Below, in pieces: positions 8,347 through 16,882 of a stretch of DNA of 64,000 nt. Each line of letters opens with the position of its first letter. Position 1 is the stretch's first letter. The notes beneath the pieces were generated by a model. It was not told the origin of the DNA. It ran no database searches and saw only the letters and a list, made by a program, of their open reading frames with translations. The position numbers and the translations under genes were made by a program. The DNA is from Pseudomonas sp. URMO17WK12:I2 (GTDB lineage: Bacteria > Pseudomonadota > Gammaproteobacteria > Pseudomonadales > Pseudomonadaceae), in contig NZ_QKYW01000003.1 of NCBI RefSeq assembly GCF_003253735.1, positions 1 to 64,000 on the forward strand. Direction: 5' to 3'.

Positions 8347-9323
8347 CGGCTGTCCTGTTCGCTGGGGTGGGGGATAACGTTATCAGGTTGATCTGACCCT
8401 GGGCGAATCAGGTCCGTTCCAGGCATCAGCCAACCATTGCTGCTGGCCTGGATCATATGATCGAGCCAGGCGCGCACGGCGGGCAGCATGCCGCGCCGGT
8501 GAGGGTAGACCGCCTGCAGGTGCCCGCCGGGCAGGTCCCAGTCCGGCAGCAGACGAACCAGGCGACCGGTCTGCAGATCGCTCATGCATTTGGTGTGCGG
8601 CAGCATGGTGAAGCCCAGCCCTTGTAGCGCTGCCTCCCGGCGTATGTCGAAGTCCTCGATGCTCAGGCGGGCTTCCAGGGCCACTTCGCGGCGGGTGCCG
8701 GCGGAATTCCTGAGCAGATGATGGATACGCCTGTCGCTTGCCGCCGCGCCAAGTGCCGGTAGCTGCTGCAGATCGTCCGGCGTGCGGATGTCCAGGCCGT
8801 GCAGCAAGGCTGGAGTGGCCACCAGGTAGGCGGAGGCGGGTGCCAGTTGGCGAGCGATCAACGAGGGGTCCTCATCACTCTGGTCGCGTACACGCAGCGC
8901 CACGTCGATGCCTTCCTGCAGCAGGTCCACGCGACGGTTGGTCAGTACCACATCGAGTTGCACCAACGGGTACCTGGCCAGAAAGCTGGTGATCACCGGG
9001 TGCAACCCGGCGCGCGCCAGTTCGACGGGGCAGGACATGCGCACCCGCCCGCGCGGCTCACTGCTCAACGAGGCCACGGCCTCCTGGGCCTGCTCGGCTT
9101 CGAGCAGCATCGCCTGACAGTGACGCAGGTAGCGCTCGCCGGTTTCGGTCAGCGCCAGTTTGCGGGTGGTGCGCTGCAGCAGGCGCACGCCCAGGCGGGC
9201 TTCGAGTTCGGCCACGCGCCGCGACAAGCGCGACTTGGGAATACCGAGCCGTTGCCCGGCAGCACTGAAGCCGCCGTGCTCGACCACCTTGGCGAAGTAC
9301 ATCAGGTCATTGAGGTCCTGCAT
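8343..9323 (-). CDS. LysR-type transcriptional regulator
   Basis: 326 residues with the LysR winged-helix domain at residues about 3-62 (DLMYFAKVVEHGGFSAAGQRLGIPKSRLSRRVAELE) and a C-terminal co-inducer-binding domain. The closest type is the DsdC/YafC-like group that often sits next to quinone or azo reductases. The start at 9323 is chosen because GGAGC lies six bases upstream; an in-frame alternative at 9359 adds 12 residues without a good site. The gene overlaps the MFS gene (ATGA) and is divergent from azoR, the classical LysR geometry. The inverted repeat at 9354-9367 between them is a candidate target. Confidence 0.9.
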   Translation of the reverse strand: MQDLNDLMYFAKVVEHGGFSAAGQRLGIPKSRLSRRVAELEARLGVRLLQRTTRKLALTETGERYLRHCQAMLLEAEQAQEAVASLSSEPRGRVRMSCPVELARAGLHPVITSFLARYPLVQLDVVLTNRRVDLLQEGIDVALRVRDQSDEDPSLIARQLAPASAYLVATPALLHGLDIRTPDDLQQLPALGAAASDRRIHHLLRNSAGTRREVALEARLSIEDFDIRREAALQGLGFTMLPHTKCMSDLQTGRLVRLLPDWDLPGGHLQAVYPHRRGMLPAVRAWLDHMIQASSNGWLMPGTDLIRPGSDQPDNVIPHPSEQDSR

Positions 9324-9353
9324 GGGCGCTCCCGGTGCATGGAAAAACAGTTG

Positions 9354-9367
9354 TTCCACTGGTGGAA
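9354..9367. promoter_or_regulatory. Candidate LysR-type operator
   Basis: TTCCACTGGTGGAA is an inverted repeat of 6-bp arms around TG and fits the T-N11-A LysR box. It lies 30 bp before the regulator start and about 95 bp before azoR, between the two divergent genes. Assignment to the adjacent LysR protein is inferred from position. Confidence 0.45.
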
Positions 9368-9462
9368 CGCATCATCGCATTTTTGCCGACTAATCAGCGA
9401 TTGTCTCCATCGGTAGTATTAATCCATCGAACAGTCACTGACCTCTTTCTAAGGAGCACTTG

Positions 9463-10071
9463 ATGAAACTTCTGCATCTCGATTCCAGCATTCTTGGCGA
9501 CGCATCCGCTTCCCGTCAGCTCAGCGCAGCGGTTACCGAAGCCTGGAAAAGCAGCCAGGCCGATGTTCAGGTTATCTACCGCGACCTGGCCAGCGATGCG
9601 CTGAGTCACTTCTCGGCAGCCAGCCTGGTTGCCGGTGGCACGCCAGCTGAACTGCGCGACGCTGCCCAGGCCCACGAAGTGGCCCTGGCCGAAGCAACCC
9701 TGGAAGAGTTCCTCGCTGCCGATGCCATCGTGATTGGCGCACCGATGTACAACTTCAGCGTTCCGAGCCAGCTCAAGGCCTGGATCGATCGCGTCTGCGT
9801 CGCCGGCAAGACCTTCGCCTACGACGAGAACGGCCCGAAAGGCCTGGCTGGCGGCAAGAAAGTGGTCATTGCGTCGACTGCCGGAGGCATCCACGCCGGG
9901 CAAGCCAGTGGCCAGGCCCATGAGGACTACCTGATCATGGTGTTGAATTTCCTGGGTATCACCGATATCGAGGTGGTGCGTGCCGAAGGCCTGGCTTACG
10001 GTGAAGAGCCGAAAGCCAACGCCCTGCGCACCGCGCAGGCGCAGATCGACGACTTGTTCGCCGCGGCCTGA
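9463..10071 (+). CDS. azoR: FMN-dependent NADH-azoreductase / quinone reductase
   Basis: A 202-residue flavodoxin-like AzoR protein. It transfers two electrons from NAD(P)H via FMN to azo dyes and, more relevantly, to quinones, avoiding semiquinone radicals. Visible hallmarks are the FMN phosphate-binding start ([17 protein letters not shown]), the [19 protein letters not shown] segment that binds the flavin ring, and the ASTAGGI turn. The ATG at 9463 has AAGGAG six bases upstream. The gene is divergent from a LysR regulator, which probably controls it. A stem-loop terminator follows. Pseudomonads usually have several AzoR paralogues, so I cannot give a number. Confidence 0.93.
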   Translation: MKLLHLDSSILGDASASRQLSAAVTEAWKSSQADVQVIYRDLASDALSHFSAASLVAGGTPAELRDAAQAHEVALAEATLEEFLAADAIVIGAPMYNFSVPSQLKAWIDRVCVAGKTFAYDENGPKGLAGGKKVVIASTAGGIHAGQASGQAHEDYLIMVLNFLGITDIEVVRAEGLAYGEEPKANALRTAQAQIDDLFAAA

Positions 10072-10072
10072 T

Positions 10073-10100
10073 CCGGCGCTCGCTCACGGCGCCGGGTTTT
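10073..10100 (+). terminator. Rho-independent terminator of azoR
   Basis: CCGGCGC (10073-10079) pairs with GCGCCGG (10089-10095) across a 9-base loop and is followed by GTTTT, directly after the azoR stop. Confidence 0.65.
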
Positions 10101-10182
10101 CCTGGCGTCGCAAATGTGCTTCCTTGTGTTCCAGGCGCAGCGTCTGCTGCTTGTTTGAACGCATGCACAAGGGAGTCATGGG

Positions 10183-10962
10183 ATGAAGAAATCACTGTTG
10201 TCGGCAGCGTTGCTGGGGCTGGCAGGGCTGGCGGAGGCGGGGGTGGTGGTCAAGAACGTCCCCTACGAGATCGATGGTGAGCCGTTCGAAGGCTTGCTGA
10301 TCTATGACGACGCCGTCACAGATCCTCGGCCTGGCCTGTTGATGGTGCCCAACTGGATGGGCGTCAACGATGCGTCCGCGCAGAAGGCTGCACGTGCTGC
10401 CGGCGACAAGTACGTGGTGTTCATGGCCGACATGTACGGCAAGTCCATCCGCCCCAGCAATGCCGACGAAGCCAAGCAAGCGGCAACGACAGTACGCAGT
10501 GACCGCGCGCTGATGCGCAAGCGCGCCCAGGCGGCCGTCGAGGTGCTCAAGGCGCAAACCAGTCAGGTGGCGCTGGATACCGCCAAGCTGGGTGCGATCG
10601 GTTTCTGCTTTGGTGGTGGAACCGTGCTGGAGCTGGCTCGTTCGGGCGCACCGCTAAAGGCCTTCGTGTCCTTCCACGGCAACCTCGATACGCCCAACCC
10701 GGCCGATGCCAACAACATCAAGGCGCCGGTGCTGGTGCTGCACGGTGCCGATGATCCGGCGGTGCCGCAGGCGCAGGTCGATGGCTTTGTCGCGGAGATG
10801 AAGGCCACCAAGGTCGACTGGCAGCTGGTCAGCTATGGCGGCGCGGTGCATTCGTTCACCAACCCGCAAGCCAATACGCCGGGTAGCAATCAGTACCACC
10901 CATTGGTTGCGGCGCGGGCCTTCAAGGCGATGAACAACCTGCTCGACGAGGTGTTCGAGTAA
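10183..10962 (+). CDS. Secreted dienelactone hydrolase family protein
   Basis: 259 residues with a cleavable signal peptide (residues 1-19, ending AEA) followed by a dienelactone-hydrolase alpha/beta fold. The Cys nucleophile is in GFCFGGG, the acid in HGADDPAVP and the His in GGAVHSFTNP. Classical DLH acts on dienelactones in chlorocatechol breakdown, but this exported type is not near any aromatic pathway genes, so the natural substrate is probably another ester or lactone in the periplasm. The ATG at 10183 follows GGGAG; an overlapping ATG at 10178 is out of frame. It is monocistronic, with terminator hairpins on both sides. Confidence 0.88.
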   Translation: MKKSLLSAALLGLAGLAEAGVVVKNVPYEIDGEPFEGLLIYDDAVTDPRPGLLMVPNWMGVNDASAQKAARAAGDKYVVFMADMYGKSIRPSNADEAKQAATTVRSDRALMRKRAQAAVEVLKAQTSQVALDTAKLGAIGFCFGGGTVLELARSGAPLKAFVSFHGNLDTPNPADANNIKAPVLVLHGADDPAVPQAQVDGFVAEMKATKVDWQLVSYGGAVHSFTNPQANTPGSNQYHPLVAARAFKAMNNLLDEVFE

Positions 10963-10977
10963 CGCCATGCGAAGAAA

Positions 10978-10999
10978 GGGGAGGCCGGCTGGCCTTCCC
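10978..10999. terminator. Bidirectional terminator hairpin
   Basis: GGGGAGGCC (10978-10986) pairs with GGCCTTCCC (10991-10999), with one G-U pair and a 4-base loop. It lies between the convergent dienelactone hydrolase and DUF4394 genes. The transcript of the minus-strand gene runs into CCCCTTTCTTC, so it suits that direction best. Confidence 0.6.
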
Positions 11000-11008
11000 T
11001 CGGCGCAG

Positions 11009-11794
11009 TCACTTGGCCGGTAGAACCGCGATGTCGATGATGTCGGCCGGCAGATTCTTGATCTCACCCAGTGCGCTGGCCTTGCCGGTTTCCAGGTTGA
11101 CCTGGTGCAGCGTGGTGCCAGTCAGCAGGTAAGCGGTGTTGCCGCCTTTGCCGTCACTCTTGATATCCAACGCCGCGTTCTTCAGGCCGGCGGCAATCTT
11201 GCCGACGACTTGCTGAATGCCGTCATTTGGCGGGTTTTGCAGCATCAGGTTGCCAGTCGCCAGGTCGACGGTGTACAGCGCGGTTTTCTCGGTGCCCTTG
11301 TAAGCATTGGTGTACGCGCCGGCTACCACCTTGGCGGTCTTGCCGGCGTAGGGGCCGTCCTTGGCGTAGGCGACCTTGCCGTCCACCACCACTTCACCGC
11401 TCTCCACGTTGACGCGCAGGCTGGTGCCGTCGGCAGCCAGCAGGCGCAGGCGGTCGGCGACGGGGTTGAAGTCGACCACGGCCTGGCCGTTGCCTGGCAG
11501 CGCCTGGCTCAGCTTGGCGGCCTTGGTGGCTGCGCCGCTCTTGGCGTTGACGGTATAGAGCTGGCCGGCGTCATCCAGGCCATAGAACGAGCCATTGGCC
11601 GGGCGTACGTCGATGCCGCGCAGGCTCGAAACGCCGCTGAGTTTCACGTCGGAAGCAACGGTGAGGGTCTTGGTGTCGATGTGCAGCAGCTTGCCGTCTG
11701 CGCTCAGGGCCAGCAGGTCATCGGCATTGGCGGTGGTGCAACCCAGGGCTGCGGTGGTGATGGCGATACCGAGCAATTTCTTGGAAATGTTCAT
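11009..11794 (-). CDS. Periplasmic DUF4394 beta-propeller-like protein
   Basis: 261 residues. A signal peptide (about residues 1-24, ending ANA) precedes a DUF4394 region built of repeated strands such as LLALSADGKLLHIDTKTL and GSFYGLDDAGQLYTVNAKSG, which look like blades of a beta-propeller. No catalytic residues are evident and the function is unknown. The start at 11794 has GAGAGGA upstream; an in-frame start at 11911 would bury the signal peptide. It lies just downstream of an ECF sigma/anti-sigma pair on the same strand. Its leader carries the same ACATC-N16-GGGTAT motif as the sigma gene, so I infer it is a main target of that sigma factor. Confidence 0.85.
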   Translation of the reverse strand: MNISKKLLGIAITTAALGCTTANADDLLALSADGKLLHIDTKTLTVASDVKLSGVSSLRGIDVRPANGSFYGLDDAGQLYTVNAKSGAATKAAKLSQALPGNGQAVVDFNPVADRLRLLAADGTSLRVNVESGEVVVDGKVAYAKDGPYAGKTAKVVAGAYTNAYKGTEKTALYTVDLATGNLMLQNPPNDGIQQVVGKIAAGLKNAALDIKSDGKGGNTAYLLTGTTLHQVNLETGKASALGEIKNLPADIIDIAVLPAK

Positions 11795-11874
11795 GAGCGT
11801 CCTCTCTATGGGTAAGGCGCGAAGGTCGCTTCGCGCTTGCATCCAGGCACCGTGAAATAGAGCGCCTGTTATCC

Positions 11875-11901
11875 ATACCCACGAGCGTGGCGGGCAGATG
11901 T
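11875..11901 (-). promoter_or_regulatory. Inferred ECF promoter of the DUF4394 gene
   Basis: Read on the minus strand, ACATC (11901-11897), 16 bases, then GGGTAT (11880-11875), about 80 bp before the DUF4394 start. The same two blocks with the same 16-bp spacing occur upstream of the ECF sigma gene (13269-13243). This supports a shared sigma-specific promoter; it is inferred, not proven. Confidence 0.6.
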
Positions 11902-11948
11902 CGACAGACATATCCGCTTACATCTGCCGCGGATCTGCGCGCATCTGC

Positions 11949-12653
11949 TCAGTCCAGCGACGCCATCACTGCACGGCCGATATACAGCACTTCACCCGTT
12001 GGCCGGTTCAGCGGTGAGCCGCCTGCTGGCTCCAGGGTCAGCTCGAACAGCTGGCCGGCGCGTACCGCACCAATCTGCTCGGCAGTGAGCGTCAGCCGTT
12101 CGCCGGGCTCGACCAGGCCCAGCGAGCGCGGGCCGTCTTTCGGATCGACGAGCGTCCAGAACTGCACGGACCGATCCGCCGCGATCCGATCCTCGCGCAA
12201 TGGCTGGAGCAGCAAGGTGCCGGCTGCATCGATATGCACCACCCAGCCAGGTGCCGCGGCTTCGCCTGGAGGTTGCAGCACGGCGGTGTAGCTGGCCGGC
12301 CGCGTATCGCTCTGCCAATACATGGGCAGCAAGGCGATGATCAGCGCCATCGCCAGGGCTGCGCTGGTCAGGCGCCAGGCGTTCAAGCTCGACCACCAGG
12401 CCTGCCAGGCGCTGGTTCGCTGCCGCAGATTCAAGGTTTGCTGCAGCCGTGGCCAGAGACCGGGCGAGGGCGTGCTGGGTTCGAGCCGGTCACTGAGTTC
12501 GAGAAAATGCTGCTCCCACTCCATGGCCATCGCAGCGGCTTGCGGATCACGGGCTATCAGGTCGGCGATTTCGCCCGCCTGCTCTGGTTCGAGCAGGCCA
12601 AGCACATACTCGCCGATAAGGGCACGGCGTTCTGCGGGGTCAGTGCTGATCAT
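11949..12653 (-). CDS. Anti-sigma factor, RskA-like
   Basis: 234 residues: a cytoplasmic N-terminal helical domain (IGEYVLGLLEPEQAGEIADLI) that would bind the sigma factor, one membrane helix near residues 95-113 (ALAMALIIALLPMYW), and a periplasmic RskA-type domain (VLQPPGEAAAPGWVVHIDAAG) that would sense the signal. There is no HxxxCxxC zinc motif, so it is not a redox ZAS anti-sigma. Its ATG overlaps the sigma stop codon (ATGA at 12653-12650), which keeps the two proteins at a fixed ratio. Release of the sigma by regulated proteolysis is the usual mechanism in this family. The signal is unknown. Confidence 0.88.
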   Translation of the reverse strand: MISTDPAERRALIGEYVLGLLEPEQAGEIADLIARDPQAAAMAMEWEQHFLELSDRLEPSTPSPGLWPRLQQTLNLRQRTSAWQAWWSSLNAWRLTSAALAMALIIALLPMYWQSDTRPASYTAVLQPPGEAAAPGWVVHIDAAGTLLLQPLREDRIAADRSVQFWTLVDPKDGPRSLGLVEPGERLTLTAEQIGAVRAGQLFELTLEPAGGSPLNRPTGEVLYIGRAVMASLD

Positions 12654-13198
12654 CGTTGCAAACACTCCTGCAATGCGCGCAAGCCGCTACGAATGCGTCC
12701 TTTGATGGTGCCCAGCGGGGTGGTCAGGCGCTCGGCGATCTGCTCATGGGTCAGACCACGATAGAACGCCAGCAGAACCGGATGGCGTCGTGGGCGCTCG
12801 AGTTTTTGCAGGCAGCCACGCAGCTGACGCCTGTCCGACTGCTGTTCGTGCTGCTGGGCAGCCGATGGGCTGTCGTCGATCAGGTGCTCGGCGATGTCGT
12901 CGGCCAGTGCCACCGTGCGGCCGCGCTGACGTAGCTGATTAAGGGCACGGTAGCGCAGGATGCTGTAGATCCACGCCCGACCGCTGCCCAGCGAGCGCTG
13001 GAAGCGCCCGGCGTTGCGCCAGATCTGCACGAAGGCATCGTGCAGGCAGTCCTCGGCCGCGTCGCGCTGGCCCAGCAGGCTGATGGCCAGGCCGAGCATC
13101 TGCGCCGATTCCTGGCGGTACAGCGCCTGGAAGGCGCGCTCGTCATGGCGTGCGCAGGCTTCCAGGGCAAGGTCGTAATCGAATATCGGGTCAGACAT
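12650..13198 (-). CDS. ECF RNA polymerase sigma factor
   Basis: 182 residues with sigma region 2 (about residues 20-90, LYRQESAQMLGLAISLLG and DAEDCLHDAFVQIWRNAGRF) and region 4 (about 125-180, RRHPVLLAFYRGLTHEQIAERLTTPLGTIKGRI), as in SigK/RpoE-like ECF factors. The start at 13198 is chosen for AGGACGACGGC upstream and for the typical length; an upstream in-frame start at 13237 is less likely. It overlaps the anti-sigma gene and is followed by the DUF4394 gene. An autoregulatory promoter copy is inferred at 13243-13269. Confidence 0.93.
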   Translation of the reverse strand: MSDPIFDYDLALEACARHDERAFQALYRQESAQMLGLAISLLGQRDAAEDCLHDAFVQIWRNAGRFQRSLGSGRAWIYSILRYRALNQLRQRGRTVALADDIAEHLIDDSPSAAQQHEQQSDRRQLRGCLQKLERPRRHPVLLAFYRGLTHEQIAERLTTPLGTIKGRIRSGLRALQECLQR

Positions 13199-13242
13199 GC
13201 CGTCGTCCTGTGAGGGGCTGCGTCCTGAGAGTGGCAAGGGTT

Positions 13243-13269
13243 ATACCCGAGACCAGGTCGTTTGGATGT
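13243..13269 (-). promoter_or_regulatory. Inferred autoregulated ECF promoter of the sigma gene
   Basis: On the minus strand ACATC (13269-13265), a 16-bp spacer, then GGGTAT (13248-13243), about 45 bp before the sigma start. It is identical in both blocks and in spacing to the motif before the DUF4394 gene (11901-11875), as expected for a sigma factor that activates its own operon. Confidence 0.6.
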
Positions 13270-13380
13270 GTCGGCAATGAAACAAATAGTCTCGCTAATG
13301 CTGTCGCAGCAGCGCCATCTAGGCTGAACTTGCCTGAAGCGCTCACAGTCTATGCTGCTCAACGTCAGGAGGACGCCGGC

Positions 13381-14409
13381 ATGCGGTTGATTCGGCTAGG
13401 TTTTTTATTGTCTGCGGGGCTGTTGGCCGGCTTTGTGGAGGCGCGCGAATATCGTTACAGCGATGCTCACCTGCATTACGTGGATTTCTTCCAGGAAAGC
13501 GCCGGCATGGATATTTTGCTGCAGCGCATGGATGAGGCTGGCGTCGAGCATGTGATGTTTTCCGGCATTCCGGTAGCCAAGAAATGGCACGAGGACGAAC
13601 CAAAACGCCCGCGCTATTACGCCGGTGACGACGCCGCGGCCTACTGGTACAGCGCCACCGATGTGCTGATCGCGCATGCCTACAAGCAGGTTCCCGAGGC
13701 GCAGCGCCACCGTTTCCATCCCTTCCTGTCCGGCTTCAACCCCAACGACAAGAACTCCGATTCCCATATCCGCCGTATGCTCGAACTCGATCCGGGGCTC
13801 TGGCAGGGCATTGGCGAGGTATTCACGCGCCACGATGACCTGACTTCGCTGATCGAAGGCAGCACGCCGCGAGCCAACAACGAAGCGATGACGCGGGTTT
13901 ATCACCTGGCCGCCGAATACGACCTGCCGGTGATGCTGCACTCCAACATCACCTCCAAGCGCGAGCGCAATCCGTTGTATCTGCAGGAGATCGAAGAGCC
14001 GCTGCGCAATCATCCGCACGTGCGCTTCATCTGGGCTCACGCCGGTACCAGCATGGAGATCCACAGGCATCAGGAGAAGCTGGATTTCCTGTTCGATACG
14101 CTGGCACGAATGCTGGAGAGTTACCCCAATCTGTACGTGGATCTATCGTGGACCATGCTGCGGCCTTACCTGACTGACAAGAACGGCAAGCCGGATCCCA
14201 AGTGGGTCGAGCTGGTTGGCCGTTATCCGGATCGTTTCATGATCGGTTCCGACGTAGTGGGGCGCTTCGACAGCATGGGCGAGTACATGCAGGGCTTCGA
14301 TCGTTTCCTCGACGAACTGCCCGAGGACGTTGCCCATAAAGTGGCCAAGGACAACTTCCTCTCCATTCTGCCGCGCAAGGTGCAGGAAGCACTGCCAGCC
14401 TCCCACTGA
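13381..14409 (+). CDS. Secreted amidohydrolase-family (TIM-barrel) metal hydrolase
   Basis: 342 residues. The signal peptide (residues 1-20, ending EA) leads into an amidohydrolase_2 type barrel. The N-terminal DAHLHY metal motif (residues about 27-32), HSN in VMLHSNITS, WAHAGTS and a late IGSDVVGRF aspartate are the expected metal ligands. Relatives include decarboxylases and lactonases; the exported form here has no obvious substrate. The ATG at 13381 follows AGGAGG; the frame is open further upstream but without a signal peptide. It is divergent from the ECF sigma operon and upstream of the DUF3859 gene, and could be read with it. Confidence 0.82.
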   Translation: MRLIRLGFLLSAGLLAGFVEAREYRYSDAHLHYVDFFQESAGMDILLQRMDEAGVEHVMFSGIPVAKKWHEDEPKRPRYYAGDDAAAYWYSATDVLIAHAYKQVPEAQRHRFHPFLSGFNPNDKNSDSHIRRMLELDPGLWQGIGEVFTRHDDLTSLIEGSTPRANNEAMTRVYHLAAEYDLPVMLHSNITSKRERNPLYLQEIEEPLRNHPHVRFIWAHAGTSMEIHRHQEKLDFLFDTLARMLESYPNLYVDLSWTMLRPYLTDKNGKPDPKWVELVGRYPDRFMIGSDVVGRFDSMGEYMQGFDRFLDELPEDVAHKVAKDNFLSILPRKVQEALPASH

Positions 14410-14411
14410 CG

Positions 14412-14444
14412 TTGTCATCAGGCTGTCATCGCCGCGTCATAGCC
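14412..14444 (+). promoter_or_regulatory. Pho-box-like triple direct repeat
   Basis: Three consecutive 11-bp units, TTGTCATCAGG, CTGTCATCGCC and GCGTCATAGCC, share TGTCAT/GTCAT at exact 11-bp phase. That is the layout of PhoB binding sites (CTGTCATAAAT-type units). They end 28 bp before the DUF3859 start, so a PhoB-activated promoter would give a very short leader. No strong -10 box is seen. Inferred. Confidence 0.5.
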
Positions 14445-14472
14445 TCGCGCCATTCCAAAACAGGAGCGTGAG

Positions 14473-14937
14473 ATGCAACAGTTTCGATTCGCGACGATGA
14501 CGGCACTGCTGCTTGCCGCCGGCCTGGTTCAGGCCGAGGTGCGGGTACAGGGGCCGGTCGAGTACGGGGTCTTCGTCAGTCAGCACAAGGATTTTCAGCC
14601 GGGTGAGCGGGTGTTGACCCAGTCCACCCAGCAAATCGAGCAAACCAGCGTGGTGCCCGCCAAGCTGGGCACCAAGTTCGGCATGCGTTATACCCTGACC
14701 GGCAAAACGGCCAACGGCGAGCCGCTGACTCTGCTGTACCTCACCCCTGGCGTGGTCGGCGCCGACGGTCAGCGGCACGACAAATTCGTGGTGACCCAGA
14801 AGCTGGTGCCCGATGCGCCTCAGGATGTCATGGCGTTCGAATTTTCCGAGCACAACGAGGTGGTGCCTGGTGAATGGCATTTCCTGCTGTTCCAGGGCGA
14901 CCGCAAGCTGGCCGAGCAGCGTTTCGAGGTGCGCTGA
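14473..14937 (+). CDS. DUF3859 domain-containing secreted protein
   Basis: 154 residues with a signal peptide (1-21, ending VQA) and a single DUF3859 beta-rich domain (VQGPVEYGVFVS near the start, SEHNEVVPGEWHFLLFQGDRKL near the end). The function of the family is unknown. The start ATG has AGGAG 7 bases upstream. It lies 63 bp after the amidohydrolase and directly behind three PhoB-like repeats (14412-14444), so phosphate starvation control is possible. A strong bidirectional terminator follows. Confidence 0.85.
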   Translation: MQQFRFATMTALLLAAGLVQAEVRVQGPVEYGVFVSQHKDFQPGERVLTQSTQQIEQTSVVPAKLGTKFGMRYTLTGKTANGEPLTLLYLTPGVVGADGQRHDKFVVTQKLVPDAPQDVMAFEFSEHNEVVPGEWHFLLFQGDRKLAEQRFEVR

Positions 14938-14965
14938 TTTCCAAAATAGAAAGTTACGGCCATAA

Positions 14966-14991
14966 AAAACGGCGCCCTAGGGCGCCGTTTT
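14966..14991. terminator. Bidirectional terminator
   Basis: AAAACGGCGCC and GGCGCCGTTTT flank CTAG, giving an 11-bp stem with A and T runs on both sides. It sits between the convergent DUF3859 and fabB genes and serves both. Confidence 0.85.
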
Positions 14992-15006
14992 CGTATCAGC
15001 CAGCTA

Positions 15007-16227
15007 TCACTTGCCAGCCCAGCGCTTGAGCACCAGGGTGGCGTTGGTGCCACCGAAGCCGAAGCTGTTGGACATGATGGTGTCCAGCTTGGCGTTTTCG
15101 CGGGTTTCGCGCAGGATCGGCAGATCAGCGACAGCCTCATCGAGCTCTTCGATGTTGGCCGATGCGGTGATGAAGTTGCCTTCCATCATCAGCAGGCAGT
15201 AGATCGCTTCGTGCACGCCGGCGGCGCCCAGGCTGTGGCCAGACAGGCTCTTGGTCGAGCTGATGGCTGGTGCCTTGTCGCCGAACACTTCACGCACACC
15301 TTTCATTTCCGCAACGTCGCCGACCGGGGTCGAGGTGCCGTGGGTGTTCAGGTAGTCGATCGGGGTTTCGACGGTGGACAGTGCTTGCTGCATGCAACGC
15401 ACAGCGCCTTCGCCGCTCGGCGCGACCATGTCGTAACCGTCGGAAGTGGCGCCGTAGCCGACGATTTCTGCGTAGATCTTGGCGCCGCGAGCCAGCGCGT
15501 GCTCGAGTTCTTCGACCACCACCATGCCGCCGCCGCCAGCGATGACGAAACCGTCACGCTTGGCGTCATAGGCGCGGGAAGCTTTTTCCGGCGTGTCGTT
15601 GTACTGGGTGGAGAGGGCGCCCATGGCGTCGAACAGGCAGCTCTGGCTCCAATGCTCTTCTTCACCGCCGCCGGCGAAGACCACGTCCTGTTTGCCGAGC
15701 TGGATCTGCTCCATGGCCTGGCCGATGCAATGCGCACTGGTGGCGCACGCCGAGGAGATCGAGAAGTTGACGCCCTTGATCTTGAACGGGGTCGCCAGGC
15801 AGGCCGACACGGTGCTGCCCATGGTGCGGGTTACCCGGTACGGGCCAACACGCTTGACGCCTTTCTCGCGCAGGGTGTCGATGGCTTCCATCTGATTCAG
15901 CGTGGAGGCACCACCGGAGCCGGCGATCAGGCCGGTACGCGGGTTCGACACCTGCTCTTCGCTGAGGCCCGAGTCCTTGATCGCCTGATCCATCGCCAGG
16001 TAGGCATAGGCCGCGGCATCACCCATGAAGCGGAACAGCTTGCGGTCGATCAACTCTTCCAGGTTCAGGTCGACGGAGCCCGACACATGGCTGCGCAGAC
16101 CCTTCTCGGCGTATTCCGGATTGAAGCGGATACCGGGGCGGCCAGCGCGAAGGTTGGCGGAGACGGTTTCTTTGTCATTGCCCAGGCAGGAAACGATGCC
16201 TAGGCCGGTAATAACGACGCGACGCAT
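15007..16227 (-). CDS. fabB: Beta-ketoacyl-ACP synthase I
   Basis: FabB condenses acyl-ACP with malonyl-ACP and is needed for elongation of the unsaturated chains started by FabA. The 406 residues show the thiolase-fold triad: Cys in SSACATSAH (about residue 161), His in [11 protein letters not shown] and His in [11 protein letters not shown]. Length and motifs match Pseudomonas FabB. It lies 12 bp downstream of fabA in the classical fabAB operon, so it should share the fabA promoter and its FabR/DesT-like operator. A terminator follows. Confidence 0.98.
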   Translation of the reverse strand: MRRVVITGLGIVSCLGNDKETVSANLRAGRPGIRFNPEYAEKGLRSHVSGSVDLNLEELIDRKLFRFMGDAAAYAYLAMDQAIKDSGLSEEQVSNPRTGLIAGSGGASTLNQMEAIDTLREKGVKRVGPYRVTRTMGSTVSACLATPFKIKGVNFSISSACATSAHCIGQAMEQIQLGKQDVVFAGGGEEEHWSQSCLFDAMGALSTQYNDTPEKASRAYDAKRDGFVIAGGGGMVVVEELEHALARGAKIYAEIVGYGATSDGYDMVAPSGEGAVRCMQQALSTVETPIDYLNTHGTSTPVGDVAEMKGVREVFGDKAPAISSTKSLSGHSLGAAGVHEAIYCLLMMEGNFITASANIEELDEAVADLPILRETRENAKLDTIMSNSFGFGGTNATLVLKRWAGK

Positions 16228-16239
16228 GGAGAGGATCCT

Positions 16240-16755
16240 TTAGAAACTGTCGGTGGAAGTGAACAGGCCGACCCGCAGGCTTTCGGCACTGTAGATCTCG
16301 CGACCATCGACACTCACGGTGCCATCGGCGATCGCCAGGATCAGCGAACGGGTGATGGTGCGTTTGATATGGATGTTGTAGGTGACCTTCTTGGCGGTAG
16401 GCAGAACCTGACCGAAGAATTTCACTTCGCCTGAACCGAGGGCGCGACCACGGCCAGGGTTGCCCTGCCAGCCGAGGAAGAAACCGACCAGCTGCCACAT
16501 GGCGTCGAGGCCCAGGCAGCCCGGCATCACCGGATCACCTTCGAAGTGGCAGCCGAAGAACCACAGATCAGGATTGATATCGAGCTCTGCGACAATTTCG
16601 CCTTTGCCGTACTTGCCGCCCGTTTCGCTGATGTGGACGATCCGGTCGATCATCAACATGTTGGGGGCGGGCAGTTGCGCATTACCCGGGCCGAACAGTT
16701 CGCCGCGGCTGCAGCGCAACAGATCTTCCTGGGTGAAGGCGTTTTGTTTGGTCAT
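16240..16755 (-). CDS. fabA: 3-hydroxydecanoyl-ACP dehydratase/isomerase
   Basis: FabA dehydrates 3-hydroxydecanoyl-ACP and isomerises trans-2- to cis-3-decenoyl-ACP, the branch point to unsaturated fatty acids. The 171-residue hotdog protein has its active-site His in [14 protein letters not shown] (about residue 70) and Asp in CLGLDAMWQ (about 84). It heads the fabAB operon. The 287 bp upstream to the kinase gene hold a perfect 16-bp palindrome at 16883-16898 that matches the GTACA-N2-TGTAC core of FabR/DesT sites. Confidence 0.98.
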   Translation of the reverse strand: MTKQNAFTQEDLLRCSRGELFGPGNAQLPAPNMLMIDRIVHISETGGKYGKGEIVAELDINPDLWFFGCHFEGDPVMPGCLGLDAMWQLVGFFLGWQGNPGRGRALGSGEVKFFGQVLPTAKKVTYNIHIKRTITRSLILAIADGTVSVDGREIYSAESLRVGLFTSTDSF

Positions 16756-16882
16756 GCGAGCTCCTCAATAATCCCCACGCGCCTCGGCTGGGTAAATCGT
16801 CCTGGCCGGCTGCGCATGAGTAATGCGACTGCCAGCAGCCTAGTCATAGACTGTTGCGTTGTGGTGAAAGTCACAGTGTGGT

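Noticed and set aside
12650..13198. Zinc-binding anti-sigma (ZAS) type for the ECF pair
   Set aside because: The anti-sigma lacks the HxxxCxxC motif; it is RskA-like instead.
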